Assembly: GCA_038116745.1 (NCBI GenBank)
Contig: JAYODW010000019.1
Span: 17,869-81,868, forward strand
Reading direction: 5' to 3'
DNA length: 64,000 nucleotides
DNA from: JAYODW01 sp038116745
GTDB taxonomy: Bacteria; Pseudomonadota; Gammaproteobacteria; Ga0077536
In this document: piece by piece, positions 26,475-34,291 of the stretch
Position numbering within the stretch: the first letter of the stretch is position 1
Layout: each line of letters begins with the position of its first letter
Notes under the pieces: generated by a model
Seen by the model: the letters and a program-made list of their open reading frames with translations, nothing else
What the model was told of the DNA's origin: nothing
The model's database searches: none
Translations under genes and position numbers: made by a program

Positions 26475-26930
26475 TCAGCGATTGATGCGGGTCTGGGTTT
26501 CGTCCATCACCGGCGTGCCGTCCTCAGTTGTGACGGTGATGGTGTATTCAACAAAAATCAGAGGGCCACTCGAACCTGCCTTTTCGAAGATATTGCTGAT
26601 CCCGCGCGTGATGATCAGCATGTCTCCAGGGCGCACCGGGCGGTGATAGCGCTGGCGGATCCCGCCAGCCATAACCCGTTTGAGGGGCAGTTCGGGCAGC
26701 AGGTTTTCAGGGCGCAGGCCGTCTGGGCCGAGTTCTGTGATCGGGACCAGGGGGCGATCCGCGCCGAACAGAAACATCGGCGGCGCAAGATCACCACGCA
26801 GATAGCGCTCATCGGTCTGTTCGGTAGCGATGGCGTATTTCACGATATCGCGGCGCGCAACCTCAAAGCGGAGTGGTTCGGCGGTGCGTCCAATCCAGGA
26901 GCGGATTTCGTCGGTCAAAAGGCTTGTCAT
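26475..26930 (-). CDS. FAS1-like/MaoC N-terminal hotdog protein (ChsH2 N-domain-like)
   Basis: The 151-residue protein resembles the non-catalytic or CoA-binding N-terminal hotdog domain of double-hotdog hydratases: IGRTAEPLRFEVARRDIVKYAIAT near the start, then APPMFLF, and VMAGGIRQRYHRPVRPGD. In ChsH2 this kind of domain is fused to a DUF35 domain; here the DUF35 part is a separate gene 4 bases upstream. It probably forms a heteromer with the MaoC protein at 26063. Enoyl-CoA hydration is the expected reaction of the complex. Confidence 0.78.
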   Translation of the reverse strand: MTSLLTDEIRSWIGRTAEPLRFEVARRDIVKYAIATEQTDERYLRGDLAPPMFLFGADRPLVPITELGPDGLRPENLLPELPLKRVMAGGIRQRYHRPVRPGDMLIITRGISNIFEKAGSSGPLIFVEYTITVTTEDGTPVMDETQTRINR

Positions 26931-26934
26931 GGGA

Positions 26935-27354
26935 TCAATCTAGCAGACGGAATGCAGGCAGGGTCAGCGCACCGTCCACGTCGATGAAGTCGAGCATGAC
27001 GGGCAGTCCCAGGCGGAGCCGATCGGTCCCGCTGTCGGTCAGCCGGCCGAGCAGGCGCACGCCTTCTTCCAGGTCGACGGTCAGCATGGTGTAAGGCACG
27101 TCGCGCTTGAAGCCCGGGTGAAACGGGTGATGACACACTGTCCAGCTGTGCACGCTGCCGCGACCGGAGGCGGTGACCCAGTCGTGATCAAAGGCATAGC
27201 AATGAGGGCACAGCGGGCGGGGGTAGTGGCGCAGTCGCAGACAGCCGCTGCAGCGCTGAATGACCAGACGATGCTCGCGCAATGCCTCCCAGTAGGGGCG
27301 CGTTTCGAGCCCGGGTTCGGGGCGAGGAGGGGCTGGCAGGCTATCGGTAGTCAT
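26935..27354 (-). CDS. DUF35 OB-fold / zinc-ribbon protein (ChsH2 C-domain-like)
   Basis: The 139-residue protein has a zinc ribbon (Cys35, Cys38, Cys49, Cys52) and an OB-fold, with the typical leader RPYWEALREHRLVIQRC. DUF35 subunits dock acyl-CoA for Ltp2-type aldolases; the thiolase-like gene lies immediately upstream (6-base gap). It is equivalent to the protein at 4168 but clearly divergent from it, which suggests two distinct aldolase complexes in the same genome. Confidence 0.8.
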   Translation of the reverse strand: MTTDSLPAPPRPEPGLETRPYWEALREHRLVIQRCSGCLRLRHYPRPLCPHCYAFDHDWVTASGRGSVHSWTVCHHPFHPGFKRDVPYTMLTVDLEEGVRLLGRLTDSGTDRLRLGLPVMLDFIDVDGALTLPAFRLLD

Positions 27355-27360
27355 GCGGGC

Positions 27361-28512
27361 TCAGCGGTGCATGATGGCAATTGAACCGTCGCCGAGATCG
27401 CCGAACCCGGTGACCAGGCCGACCTCCGCGTCTACCACCTGTCGCCGGCCGCAGTCGCCGCGCAGCTGACGAACCAGCTCCACGATGTGATTCATGCCGG
27501 CGATGTGGGCTTCCGACAACAGGCCACCGTGTGTGTTGATCGGGAGCTCACCGCCCAGCCCGATCCGCCCGTTCTGAACGAAGGCTCCGCCCTCACCCTT
27601 AGCGCAGAAGCCGAGATCTTCGAGCTGACACAGCACGATATAGGTGAAACAGTCGTAGATCTCGGCGACGTCGATATCGGCGTGCGTCACGCCGGCCATG
27701 TCGAAGGCGACCGGTGCCGCGCGGGCGATCCCAAGACGGGTCAGCTCGGGGCGCTGGGAAATCGTGCTGGGAGAATCCGGGTGCCCTTCAGCTACGCCGC
27801 CGATGAGCACCGGACGATGCCTCAGATCCGGTGCGCATTCGGCCGCGCTGACAACCACGGCGGCGGCGCCAGCACTCTCAAGGCAGCAGTCGAACAGGCG
27901 GAAGGGGTCGGCGATCATGCGTGAAGTCTGATGATCGGCCAGGGTCATGTCCTTGCGCATCATGGCGCGGTCATTCATCTGGGCGTGGCGGCGGCAGGTC
28001 ATGGCGACTTCGGCGAACTGCTCGCTGGTAGTGCCGAAGCGCTCCATGTGGCGTCTGGCCATAGCGGCATAGAACTGGGCCGGGGCGTTCACGCCGAGCG
28101 GCATTTCGAACTCAGCCACGAGGTGCATCTGCGGCATTTCGGCGAGCCGCTTGGTAATCCGCCCACCAGAAATGCTGCCGCGGCCGAGTGCGACGAGAAC
28201 GTGGCGCGCGACACCGGTGGCGACGGCCATGGTGGCTGTCTGCAGCGCGGCCACAGGGCTCGCTCCGCCCATGGGCGTGAGTGCGGAATAGCGCAGGTCC
28301 GGCAGTCCGAGGTTCGTGATGAAGTCTTCCGCCACGATGCCGCCAGCCCCGTAGGGGATGACGCCATCAATGTCCGTCGGAGACAGGCCGGCGTCACGGA
28401 TCGCATTGAGTGATGCTTCCAGCGTCAGCGCCAGCGCGCTGCGCGTCGTCTCACGCTGATAGGCGGTCTCACCGACCCCGGTGACGGCAGCCTTGTCGCG
28501 CAGGAAGTTCAT
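27361..28512 (-). CDS. Thiolase-like retro-aldolase (Ltp2-type)
   Basis: The 383-residue thiolase-fold protein lacks the nucleophilic cysteine of thiolases: the expected region reads LTPMGGASPVAALQ. It keeps a YDCFTYIV motif near residue 275 and NTHGGLLSEAH near 325, regions that hold catalytic tyrosines in Ltp2 aldolases. These enzymes split a beta-hydroxy-acyl-CoA made by a MaoC hydratase, releasing a ketone or aldehyde and a shorter acyl-CoA. The MNFLRDKAAVTGVGET start at 28512 is used; the frame extends 36 codons upstream only into the SDR gene. The two-gene spacing is 5 bases. Confidence 0.78.
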   Translation of the reverse strand: MNFLRDKAAVTGVGETAYQRETTRSALALTLEASLNAIRDAGLSPTDIDGVIPYGAGGIVAEDFITNLGLPDLRYSALTPMGGASPVAALQTATMAVATGVARHVLVALGRGSISGGRITKRLAEMPQMHLVAEFEMPLGVNAPAQFYAAMARRHMERFGTTSEQFAEVAMTCRRHAQMNDRAMMRKDMTLADHQTSRMIADPFRLFDCCLESAGAAAVVVSAAECAPDLRHRPVLIGGVAEGHPDSPSTISQRPELTRLGIARAAPVAFDMAGVTHADIDVAEIYDCFTYIVLCQLEDLGFCAKGEGGAFVQNGRIGLGGELPINTHGGLLSEAHIAGMNHIVELVRQLRGDCGRRQVVDAEVGLVTGFGDLGDGSIAIMHR

Positions 28513-28517
28513 GCAGC

Positions 28518-29180
28518 TCAGGACAGTCCGACGACCGGGACGAGCGCGCCGTGCACGGCACGGGCTGCGTCTGAACCCAGAAAGCAGATCACCTCGGCGA
28601 GATCGGCGGGCGACACCCACTTGCTGTGATTCGCGTCGGGCATATCAGCGCGATTGGTTGGCGTATCGATGATGCTGGGTAACACCGCGTTGACATTGAT
28701 GCCATGACCACGCAGCTCTTTCGCCATGCCTTCGGTCAGCCGCATGACGGTGCTTTTTGCCGCCACGTAGGCGCCCATGCTGGCTTGTCCTTCACGGGCG
28801 AAGTTGGCGCCGACATTGACAATGCTGCCGCGTCCGCGAGCCATCATGCCGGGCACAACCGCGGCCACCATATTGCGCATGGTGACGACATTCATCCGAT
28901 ACATGGCTGCCCAGTCGTCTTCGCTGGTCTCGTGAACTGCGGGTCCCATGGCGAAGCCGCCGGCGATGTTGAACACGCCGTCGACAGCACCCACGGCGTT
29001 CACGCAGCCAGTGACAATTTCTGCCGAGGTCAGGTCCACCACATAGCGGTTATCCGCGTCATGCTCAAAGTGAAGATCGAACTCGACTACGCGCGCGCCG
29101 TGGCCGACAGCACACTGCACAACCTGGCGGCCGAGCGCGCCGTTAGCTCCGGTCACGATGATGGTTTTCCCTTGCAGCAT
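28518..29180 (-). CDS. Short-chain dehydrogenase/reductase
   Basis: A 220-residue SDR with cofactor motif TGANGALG (10-17) and catalytic Tyr138-x3-Lys142 in AYVAAK. The serine normally 13 residues before the Tyr falls in the sequence VGANFA (about 123-128), so it appears to be replaced. The Ala-Asp acidic residue after beta-2 (EFDLHFEHD) suggests NAD(H). It is the first gene of a tight five-gene operon with thiolase-like, DUF35 and two MaoC-like genes, and probably handles the hydroxyl or keto product of that beta-oxidation-like route. The ATG follows GGGAAAAC, with AGGGA visible. Confidence 0.8.
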   Translation of the reverse strand: MLQGKTIIVTGANGALGRQVVQCAVGHGARVVEFDLHFEHDADNRYVVDLTSAEIVTGCVNAVGAVDGVFNIAGGFAMGPAVHETSEDDWAAMYRMNVVTMRNMVAAVVPGMMARGRGSIVNVGANFAREGQASMGAYVAAKSTVMRLTEGMAKELRGHGINVNAVLPSIIDTPTNRADMPDANHSKWVSPADLAEVICFLGSDAARAVHGALVPVVGLS

Positions 29181-29399
29181 GCTGGGCTCCTTGGCGGCGT
29201 TGCGGATCTGCTTCCGGCGGGGTGCCGGAGTCTAGCATAGGGGCGCAGAGCCTCGACGGGCCCTGTATTCAGCGTTTAAGCTCGGCCTGTCCGCCGCGCT
29301 GCGCGCGATTATTTCGAGCCCGCGACGCAGTCCCGGAGTGCGTTTCCGCGCCGGTCTGCGCGGTCGCATCAACACACACGAAGCTAAGGGAGAGGACAC

Positions 29400-30506
29400 A
29401 TGCACGTAGGCTATACCCCGATTTTTCAGAATCCCGGCAATGCGCGCTCTGACGCGGAGGTCTATCGCGAGGAGGTGCGCCTGGCAGAGCTGGCTGAGCC
29501 GCTCGGCTTCGATTCGGTGTGGGGCATCGAGCACCACTTCACCGACTACACCATGTGTCCTGATGTGGTGCAGTTCCTCACCTATATGGCGGGACGCACG
29601 CAGCGGGTGAAACTCGGGTCCAGTGTGATTGTGCTGCCCTGGCATGACCCGATGCGCGTCGCAGAGCAGATCAGCCTGCTCGACAACCTGTCCGGGGGAC
29701 GCATGATCCTCGGTCTGGGCCGGGGTCTGGGGAATGTTGAGTACTCCGGTTTCCGTATCGATCAGGGCGAAGGTCGCGCGCGTTTTGTGGAGTACGCCGA
29801 ACTGCTGCTCGAAGGCCTCGAGCGCGGCTATCTCGAGGGCGGCTCGCTGACCCAACAGCCGCGGCGCGATATCCGCCCGTTTCCCTGCCGCTCGTTCCGT
29901 GGGCGCACCTACGCGGCGGCGGTTTCTCCCGAATCGATGCCCATCATGGCGCGCCTGGGGGTAGGGTTGCTCGTGATCCCGCAGAAACCGTGGGAAGTGG
30001 TCAAACAGGATTTCGCGATCTACCACGCTGAATGGGCCAAGCATCACGACACGCCGCCACCGCCACCCCTTTGCGGTGGTTTCATGTTCGTCGACACCGA
30101 CGCCAAGCGTGCCGAGGACATGGCCTATCAATGGATTGGCGCCTACTACCACACGGCAATGAAACACTACGAGATGACGGCGGCGAAGTTCGGCCAGCAC
30201 GACGGTTACGAGTTTTATCGCAACGTCGGAAAATACATCGAGAAGCAGGGCATGGACGGCGCTGCGCGTGACTTTGCTGAACTGATGCCCTGGGGCACCC
30301 CGGCGCAGGTACTGGAAAAGATTGCCTATATCCGGGAAGTCATTGATCCCAATGCAGTGCTGTGCAACCTCAGCTATGCCGGCATGCCGTGGGATGAGGC
30401 TGAGCGCAACATGCGCTGTTTTGCTGAGCACGTGATGCCCGAGCTGCACCGCTGGGAGACACCACCGCTGGCAGAGCCGATGCCCCTCAACCTGCGCGCT
30501 GCCTGA
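29400..30506 (+). CDS. LLM-class flavin-dependent oxidoreductase
   Basis: The 368-residue luciferase-like protein has the conserved opening HVGYTPIFQNPGN, a GFDSVWGIEHHF motif (about 37-48), and GRMILGLGRGLGNVEY around residue 100, typical of the group A flavin monooxygenase fold. It needs reduced FMN and oxygen; no reductase gene is adjacent. It is divergent from the SDR operon across a 219-base gap. A GGGAGAGG site precedes the ATG. The substrate cannot be deduced. Two further family members lie at 7472 and 54752. Confidence 0.8.
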   Translation: MHVGYTPIFQNPGNARSDAEVYREEVRLAELAEPLGFDSVWGIEHHFTDYTMCPDVVQFLTYMAGRTQRVKLGSSVIVLPWHDPMRVAEQISLLDNLSGGRMILGLGRGLGNVEYSGFRIDQGEGRARFVEYAELLLEGLERGYLEGGSLTQQPRRDIRPFPCRSFRGRTYAAAVSPESMPIMARLGVGLLVIPQKPWEVVKQDFAIYHAEWAKHHDTPPPPPLCGGFMFVDTDAKRAEDMAYQWIGAYYHTAMKHYEMTAAKFGQHDGYEFYRNVGKYIEKQGMDGAARDFAELMPWGTPAQVLEKIAYIREVIDPNAVLCNLSYAGMPWDEAERNMRCFAEHVMPELHRWETPPLAEPMPLNLRAA

Positions 30507-30536
30507 GACCGGGCAGACAAGGGTCAATCAGACCAG

Positions 30537-30561
30537 GCGCGGGCATCTCGGCTGCCCGCGC
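30537..30561. terminator. GC hairpin between convergent genes
   Basis: GCGCGGGCA (30537-30545) pairs perfectly with TGCCCGCGC (30553-30561) around a 7-base loop, midway between the LLM gene and the OsmC gene, which run toward each other. There is no T-tract. It is most likely a shared transcript end structure. Confidence 0.5.
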
Positions 30562-30573
30562 TCAGGCCCGGGG

Positions 30574-31083
30574 CTAATTGAAACGGGTCGATACCGCGAT
30601 GGTCGGACGCTGCTGGATGGTCTGCAGGACGACGCAGTAGCGTTCGGTCAGTCGCGCAATCTTTTCGAGAGTCTCTGGCGCGGTGTCCTCTGCGGCGAGG
30701 TCAAAGTGCAGGCGCAGGTCGCGGAATCCCACGGGAGCATCCCTGGCGACGCCGAGCGTGCCACGAAAATCGAGGTCGCCTTCAGCGCGGATCGTCGAGC
30801 GGGTCAGCGTGATGCCGAAAGCGGTGGCGACCGCCTGCAGGGTGACACCTGCGCAGGCGACCAGCGCCTCGAGCAGCATATCGCCGGAACAGGCTTGCAT
30901 GCCGCTGCCGCCTGTTGCCGGATGCAGGCCGGCTTCGACCAGTCCTTTGCTCGTATCGAGCCGGCACGCGATGCCTTCAGTACCGTGCGACTCCGCCGCA
31001 AGGGTGACCACCGCAGCCTCGGGCTCGGTGCGATAGCGGTCTTTGAGCGGTGCCTGAAGCGTTTTGAGTGCGTCTGCGTCCAT
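30574..31083 (-). CDS. OsmC family peroxide-reducing protein
   Basis: The 169-residue protein has both OsmC redox cysteines: one in QACSGDMLLEALVACAG (about 103-119) and one in RYCVVLQTI near residue 148. OsmC/Ohr proteins reduce organic hydroperoxides with lipoyl or thiol partners. The ERYC-VV arrangement and length fit the OsmC rather than the Ohr branch. It shares a minus-strand run with the PPOX-class protein 50 bases upstream, so the two may be co-transcribed. Confidence 0.83.
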   Translation of the reverse strand: MDADALKTLQAPLKDRYRTEPEAAVVTLAAESHGTEGIACRLDTSKGLVEAGLHPATGGSGMQACSGDMLLEALVACAGVTLQAVATAFGITLTRSTIRAEGDLDFRGTLGVARDAPVGFRDLRLHFDLAAEDTAPETLEKIARLTERYCVVLQTIQQRPTIAVSTRFN

Positions 31084-31133
31084 GGAAGTTCCTCGTGGTT
31101 GGTTTGCGTTTCGGGGATAAGCCGACGGCAGTG

Positions 31134-31619
31134 TCAGTAGACACCGCCCAGCTTGGCGTGATCCCAGGACATGGTCTGTTGCGCGTGAAATTTGAGCACC
31201 AGGCGCTTTGCGGCCCGTTTCTCTGCGCCGGCACGGAACGAGGCGTCATCCACGCTGGCGGCGCCGTCGCCGCGCGCGGCGTCGGAGTGCTTGCGGCAGG
31301 CGAGCATGCACGCGAGGGTTGCGTCGCGGTCATCGATGATCTCGGTCTGCGCGTGGATCACGACTGAGCGCAGTTCCTCATAACGCACGCCGCTTTCGAT
31401 CAGAAGCGTCGCGCGCGGATCGCGCTGCAGATTGAACACCTTCTGGCTTTTCCTGTAGGTCGTCATGGCGATGCAGCCGTCGTCCTCGATGCAGAAATGC
31501 ATCGGCATGGGATGGGGGAAGCCGCCGGGACCGTTGGAAACCACGATGATGGTGAGCTGGCTGGCGATGTACCGGGCGACTTCGTCTTCGGTCATGGCAA
31601 TAATCTGGCGTCGCGACAA
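31134..31619 (-). CDS. PPOX-class flavin/F420-binding split-barrel protein
   Basis: The 161-residue protein has the pyridoxamine-phosphate-oxidase-like split barrel: an N-terminal helix (TEDEVARYIASQ), a core strand pair with HPMPMHFCIEDDG, and TTYRKSQKVFNLQRDPRATLLIE, the usual flavin-phosphate-binding strand/helix. Members bind FMN, F420 or heme, and many act as reductases of small molecules. Specific cofactor and substrate cannot be read from sequence. It opens a short minus-strand unit with the OsmC gene. Confidence 0.75.
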   Translation of the reverse strand: MSRRQIIAMTEDEVARYIASQLTIIVVSNGPGGFPHPMPMHFCIEDDGCIAMTTYRKSQKVFNLQRDPRATLLIESGVRYEELRSVVIHAQTEIIDDRDATLACMLACRKHSDAARGDGAASVDDASFRAGAEKRAAKRLVLKFHAQQTMSWDHAKLGGVY

Positions 31620-31753
31620 GGTGCTGCTCCTTTAGCCGAACCTGAGGTAAGGCTGGCAGTGTAGTCCACCCTGCGGCATCTAGTGTCCGGTTGCGCCGCC
31701 GAGTCTGCGTTGGTTCGCTACACTAATACCTTCGCTGTGAGGAGACTTCCCGA

Positions 31754-32326
31754 ATGAGTGAGCAGCCCATCAGTCGGTATCCGGTGCCGGAGCTCAATGA
31801 GCTGCCGGAGGATATCCGGAGCATGATCCTGGCGGTGCAGGAAAAGGCGGGTTTTATTCCCAACGTGTTTCTGTCTCTGGCGCATCGACCGGACGAGTTC
31901 CGCGCGTTCTTTGCCTTCCACGACGCGCTGATGGAGAAGGAGAGTGGTCTCAGCAAGGTGGAGCGGGAAATGATCGTGGTGGCGACCTCGGCAGAAAACG
32001 ACTGCCTGTATTGCGTGGTCGCGCACGGCGCAATCCTGCGGATCCGCGCCAAGGCGCCCCTGCTCGCTGATCAGCTGGCGACCAATTACCGCAAAGCGGA
32101 CATCTCCCCACGGCAGCGTGCGATGCTCGATTTCGCGCTCAAAGTCTGTACCGATGCTCGCGCGGTCGGGGACGCCGACTTTGCGACGTTGCATGAACAT
32201 GGTTTCAGCGACGAAGACATCTGGGACATTGCGGGTATCACTGCGTTTTTCGGGCTCAGTAACCGTATGGCTAATTTCCTGTCCATGCGTCCGAACGACG
32301 AATTTTTCACCATGGGGCGCGGCTGA
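31754..32326 (+). CDS. Peroxidase-related CMD-family protein (double-length AhpD-like)
   Basis: The 190-residue protein matches the 'uncharacterised peroxidase-related enzyme' branch of the carboxymuconolactone decarboxylase family. The redox site is CLYCVVAHG with Cys84, Cys87 and His91. Such proteins use the CxxC pair in thiol-dependent peroxide reduction. It is the first gene of a plus-strand unit with a thioredoxin-fused protein (2 bases downstream), a UGSC selenoprotein and a GST-like protein. This context strongly suggests a role in a selenol/thiol redox process. A GAGGAGA site precedes the ATG. Confidence 0.82.
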   Translation: MSEQPISRYPVPELNELPEDIRSMILAVQEKAGFIPNVFLSLAHRPDEFRAFFAFHDALMEKESGLSKVEREMIVVATSAENDCLYCVVAHGAILRIRAKAPLLADQLATNYRKADISPRQRAMLDFALKVCTDARAVGDADFATLHEHGFSDEDIWDIAGITAFFGLSNRMANFLSMRPNDEFFTMGRG

Positions 32327-32328
32327 TC

Positions 32329-33759
32329 ATGGGCGCCACGCGGGATGACGGATTCATTGCTTTCGTTAAACGCGACTGCCCTACCTGCGTGCTGATAGAG
32401 CCGGTGCTGCAGTCCCTGGCCGAGCAGGGTCACGCGCTGACCGTCTATTCGCAGGATGACCCCACTTTCCCGTCAATGTCAGGCGTGGTCGATGACCGCG
32501 ATCTCGAGCACTCCTACAGACAGGCAATCGAGACCGTGCCGACGCTGATCCGCGTGCAGGCCGGGCAGGAAAGTGCCCGGGTGATCGGCTGGCAGCGGGA
32601 GGAGTGGGTCGCCCTGACGGGGGCGCAGACGCTCGGCGCCGGACTGCCCGACTATCGTCCAGGCTGCGGTTCACGCTCGGTCGACCCGGGCATGCCCGAG
32701 CGCCTGGCGGCGCGCTATGACGCCGATCGCCTGGTCGCCCGGCGCGTAACCGTCGGCGACCTTGAAGACGATATCGAGCTTTGCTTCGAACGCGGCTGGA
32801 GCGACGGCCTGCCGCTGGTACCACCCACGGCTGAGCGCGTGATGCGCATGCTCCAGGGCACCACTCGCGCGCCTGACGACGTCGTCGGTCTGGTGCCGCC
32901 GAACCACTCCCCGGCGACGGTGACGAAAGTCGCGATCAATGCCGTCATGGCCGGCTGCAAACCGGAGTACCTGCCCGTCGTGCTCGCAGCCGTTGAAGCG
33001 GCGCTGGATCCTGCTTTCTGCCTGCACGGACTTCTGGCCACGACCTGGTTCTCCGGCCCCATGATTATCGTGAATGGCCCGATGGCGGCCGCGATTGAGA
33101 TGAACTCCAGGGGGAATGTCCTCGGTCAGGGGAATCGGGCGAACGCAACGATCGGGCGTGCGCTGCAGCTGCTGGTGCGCAATGTCGGTGGCGGCAAACC
33201 ACAGGAAGCCGATCAGTCCACTTTCGGGTCGCCGACCAAGTTCGGCTTCTGCTTTGCGGAGGACGAAAATACGCCCTGGGCTTCATTGGCAGAGGAGCGT
33301 GGTGTCGCGCGGGGGCGATCTGCGGTGACCCTGTTCAGCGCGGACGGGCCGATAGGCTGCGCCGATCAGAAGTCGCGCGCCCCGGAGGGGCTGATTGCCT
33401 CAATCGCGGGCACGCTCAAAACCATTGACCACCACCAGATGGCGAATGCGGCGGATGTTGTCGTTGTGATTGGGCCCGAGCATGGTCGGGTATTCGACGA
33501 CGCCTCATGGACCAAAGCTGAGGCCACGGCTGCGCTGCATGCGGCGACCCGTATCCAGGGTCGTGATCTTGGTATGGGAACGGACGCGGCTGCGCCAGTG
33601 GCGGCGGCCGATGCCGGCACGCTGGCGAAGTTCCGCGAAGGCGGGATACAGCTGGTACGGGCCGGCGGTGATGCCGGCATGTTTTCCGCGATCATCCCGG
33701 GTTGGCTCATGAAGGGCACGCTCGGGACCGATCCGGTCACCAGGGAGATACAGACATGA
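32329..33759 (+). CDS. Thioredoxin-fused UGSC-associated partner protein
   Basis: The 476-residue protein has an N-terminal thioredoxin-like domain of about 100 residues with a CPTC active site (Cys17-Cys20), a domain linker with a PGCGSR segment, and a large C-terminal part starting ERGWSDGLPLVPP. From memory of these families, the C-terminal part (VKINAVMAGCKPEYLP-type motif, read here as VAINAVMAGCKPEYL) is the usual genomic companion of UGSC (seleno)proteins and carries conserved cysteines; its function is unknown. The thioredoxin fusion is not something I recall as standard. It overlaps the selenoprotein start (ATGA), pointing to a stable complex or electron relay between them. Confidence 0.75.
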   Translation: MGATRDDGFIAFVKRDCPTCVLIEPVLQSLAEQGHALTVYSQDDPTFPSMSGVVDDRDLEHSYRQAIETVPTLIRVQAGQESARVIGWQREEWVALTGAQTLGAGLPDYRPGCGSRSVDPGMPERLAARYDADRLVARRVTVGDLEDDIELCFERGWSDGLPLVPPTAERVMRMLQGTTRAPDDVVGLVPPNHSPATVTKVAINAVMAGCKPEYLPVVLAAVEAALDPAFCLHGLLATTWFSGPMIIVNGPMAAAIEMNSRGNVLGQGNRANATIGRALQLLVRNVGGGKPQEADQSTFGSPTKFGFCFAEDENTPWASLAEERGVARGRSAVTLFSADGPIGCADQKSRAPEGLIASIAGTLKTIDHHQMANAADVVVVIGPEHGRVFDDASWTKAEATAALHAATRIQGRDLGMGTDAAAPVAAADAGTLAKFREGGIQLVRAGGDAGMFSAIIPGWLMKGTLGTDPVTREIQT

Positions 33760-34286
33760 CAACTACCTTGCTTGATCCGACAGGCGAACTTGAGCCTGTC
33801 GTCCGGCTGCCGCGCGGCAAGCCTGGCAACCTTGGCGGGCTGACTCTCGGTCTGCTCGATATTTCGAAGTCACGCGGTGACGTGTTTCTAAACCGTCTGG
33901 AGACGCTTTTCGCGTCGCGCGGGGTTACAGTCAAGCGCTACAAGAAGCCGACCTTTACCAAGCCTGCACCCGTCTCGCTGCTGCAGCAGATTGCCGGTGA
34001 GGTCGATGTCGTCGTCGAAGGCCTGGCTGACTGAGGCTCGTGTACGTCGTGCAGTTTGCAGGACATACGAGAGCTGGACAGTCGCGGTATCGCTGGCGGT
34101 TACATCGCCTCTGAGGTATTCCAGACCGCGGCGCGCACGCAGGGTGATGCCGTGGGATTTCATCCGGACAGCGTGTTCGTCTCGCATCCAATTCAGGATC
34201 GAACGGATGCTGAAATGGAGGCGCTGGCCGAGCAGGCTTTCGAGCGCGTGTGGGCGCTGGTCAGCAGCGCACCCGTGACGGCATAG
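33756..34286 (+). CDS. UGSC family selenoprotein, Sec93 encoded by TGA at 34032-34034
   Basis: An apparent 92-codon gene ends at TGA 34032-34034, but the frame continues with GGC TCG TGT ACG TCG TGC and stays open for 84 codons to TAG at 34284-34286. Read through as selenocysteine, the protein is 176 residues with the motif U93-G-S-C96-T-S-C99, which is the defining motif of the UGSC (seleno)protein family. The post-TGA part (DIRELDSRGIAG..., FVSHPIQDRTDAEMEAL) keeps family-like character, so the gene is not broken. A hairpin with bSECIS features starts 3 bases after the TGA. The ATG has GGGAG upstream and overlaps the partner gene. An automatic annotation would truncate it at residue 92. Biochemical function of the family is not established; a selenol redox role is inferred. 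Confidence 0.9.
34035..34071 (+). promoter_or_regulatory. Predicted bacterial SECIS hairpin
   Basis: Immediately downstream of the TGA the RNA can form a 14-bp stem: 34037-34043 with 34065-34071 (7 bp, one G-U), a 2-base 5' bulge (34044-34045), 34046-34048 with 34062-34064, one G-G mismatch, then 34050-34053 with 34057-34060 closing a GUU loop (34054-34056). The loop starts 19 bases after the TGA and its first base is G. Both agree with the known rules for bacterial SECIS elements (16-37 base spacing, G in the first two loop positions). SelB would bind it to direct Sec insertion. Confidence 0.75.
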
Positions 34287-34291
34287 CTTCG

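Noticed and set aside
33756..34034. Reading the gene as a 92-residue protein ending at TGA
   Set aside because: The codons after TGA continue a conserved UGSC motif in frame and a SECIS-like stem follows, so a true stop or frameshifted pseudogene is less likely than Sec.
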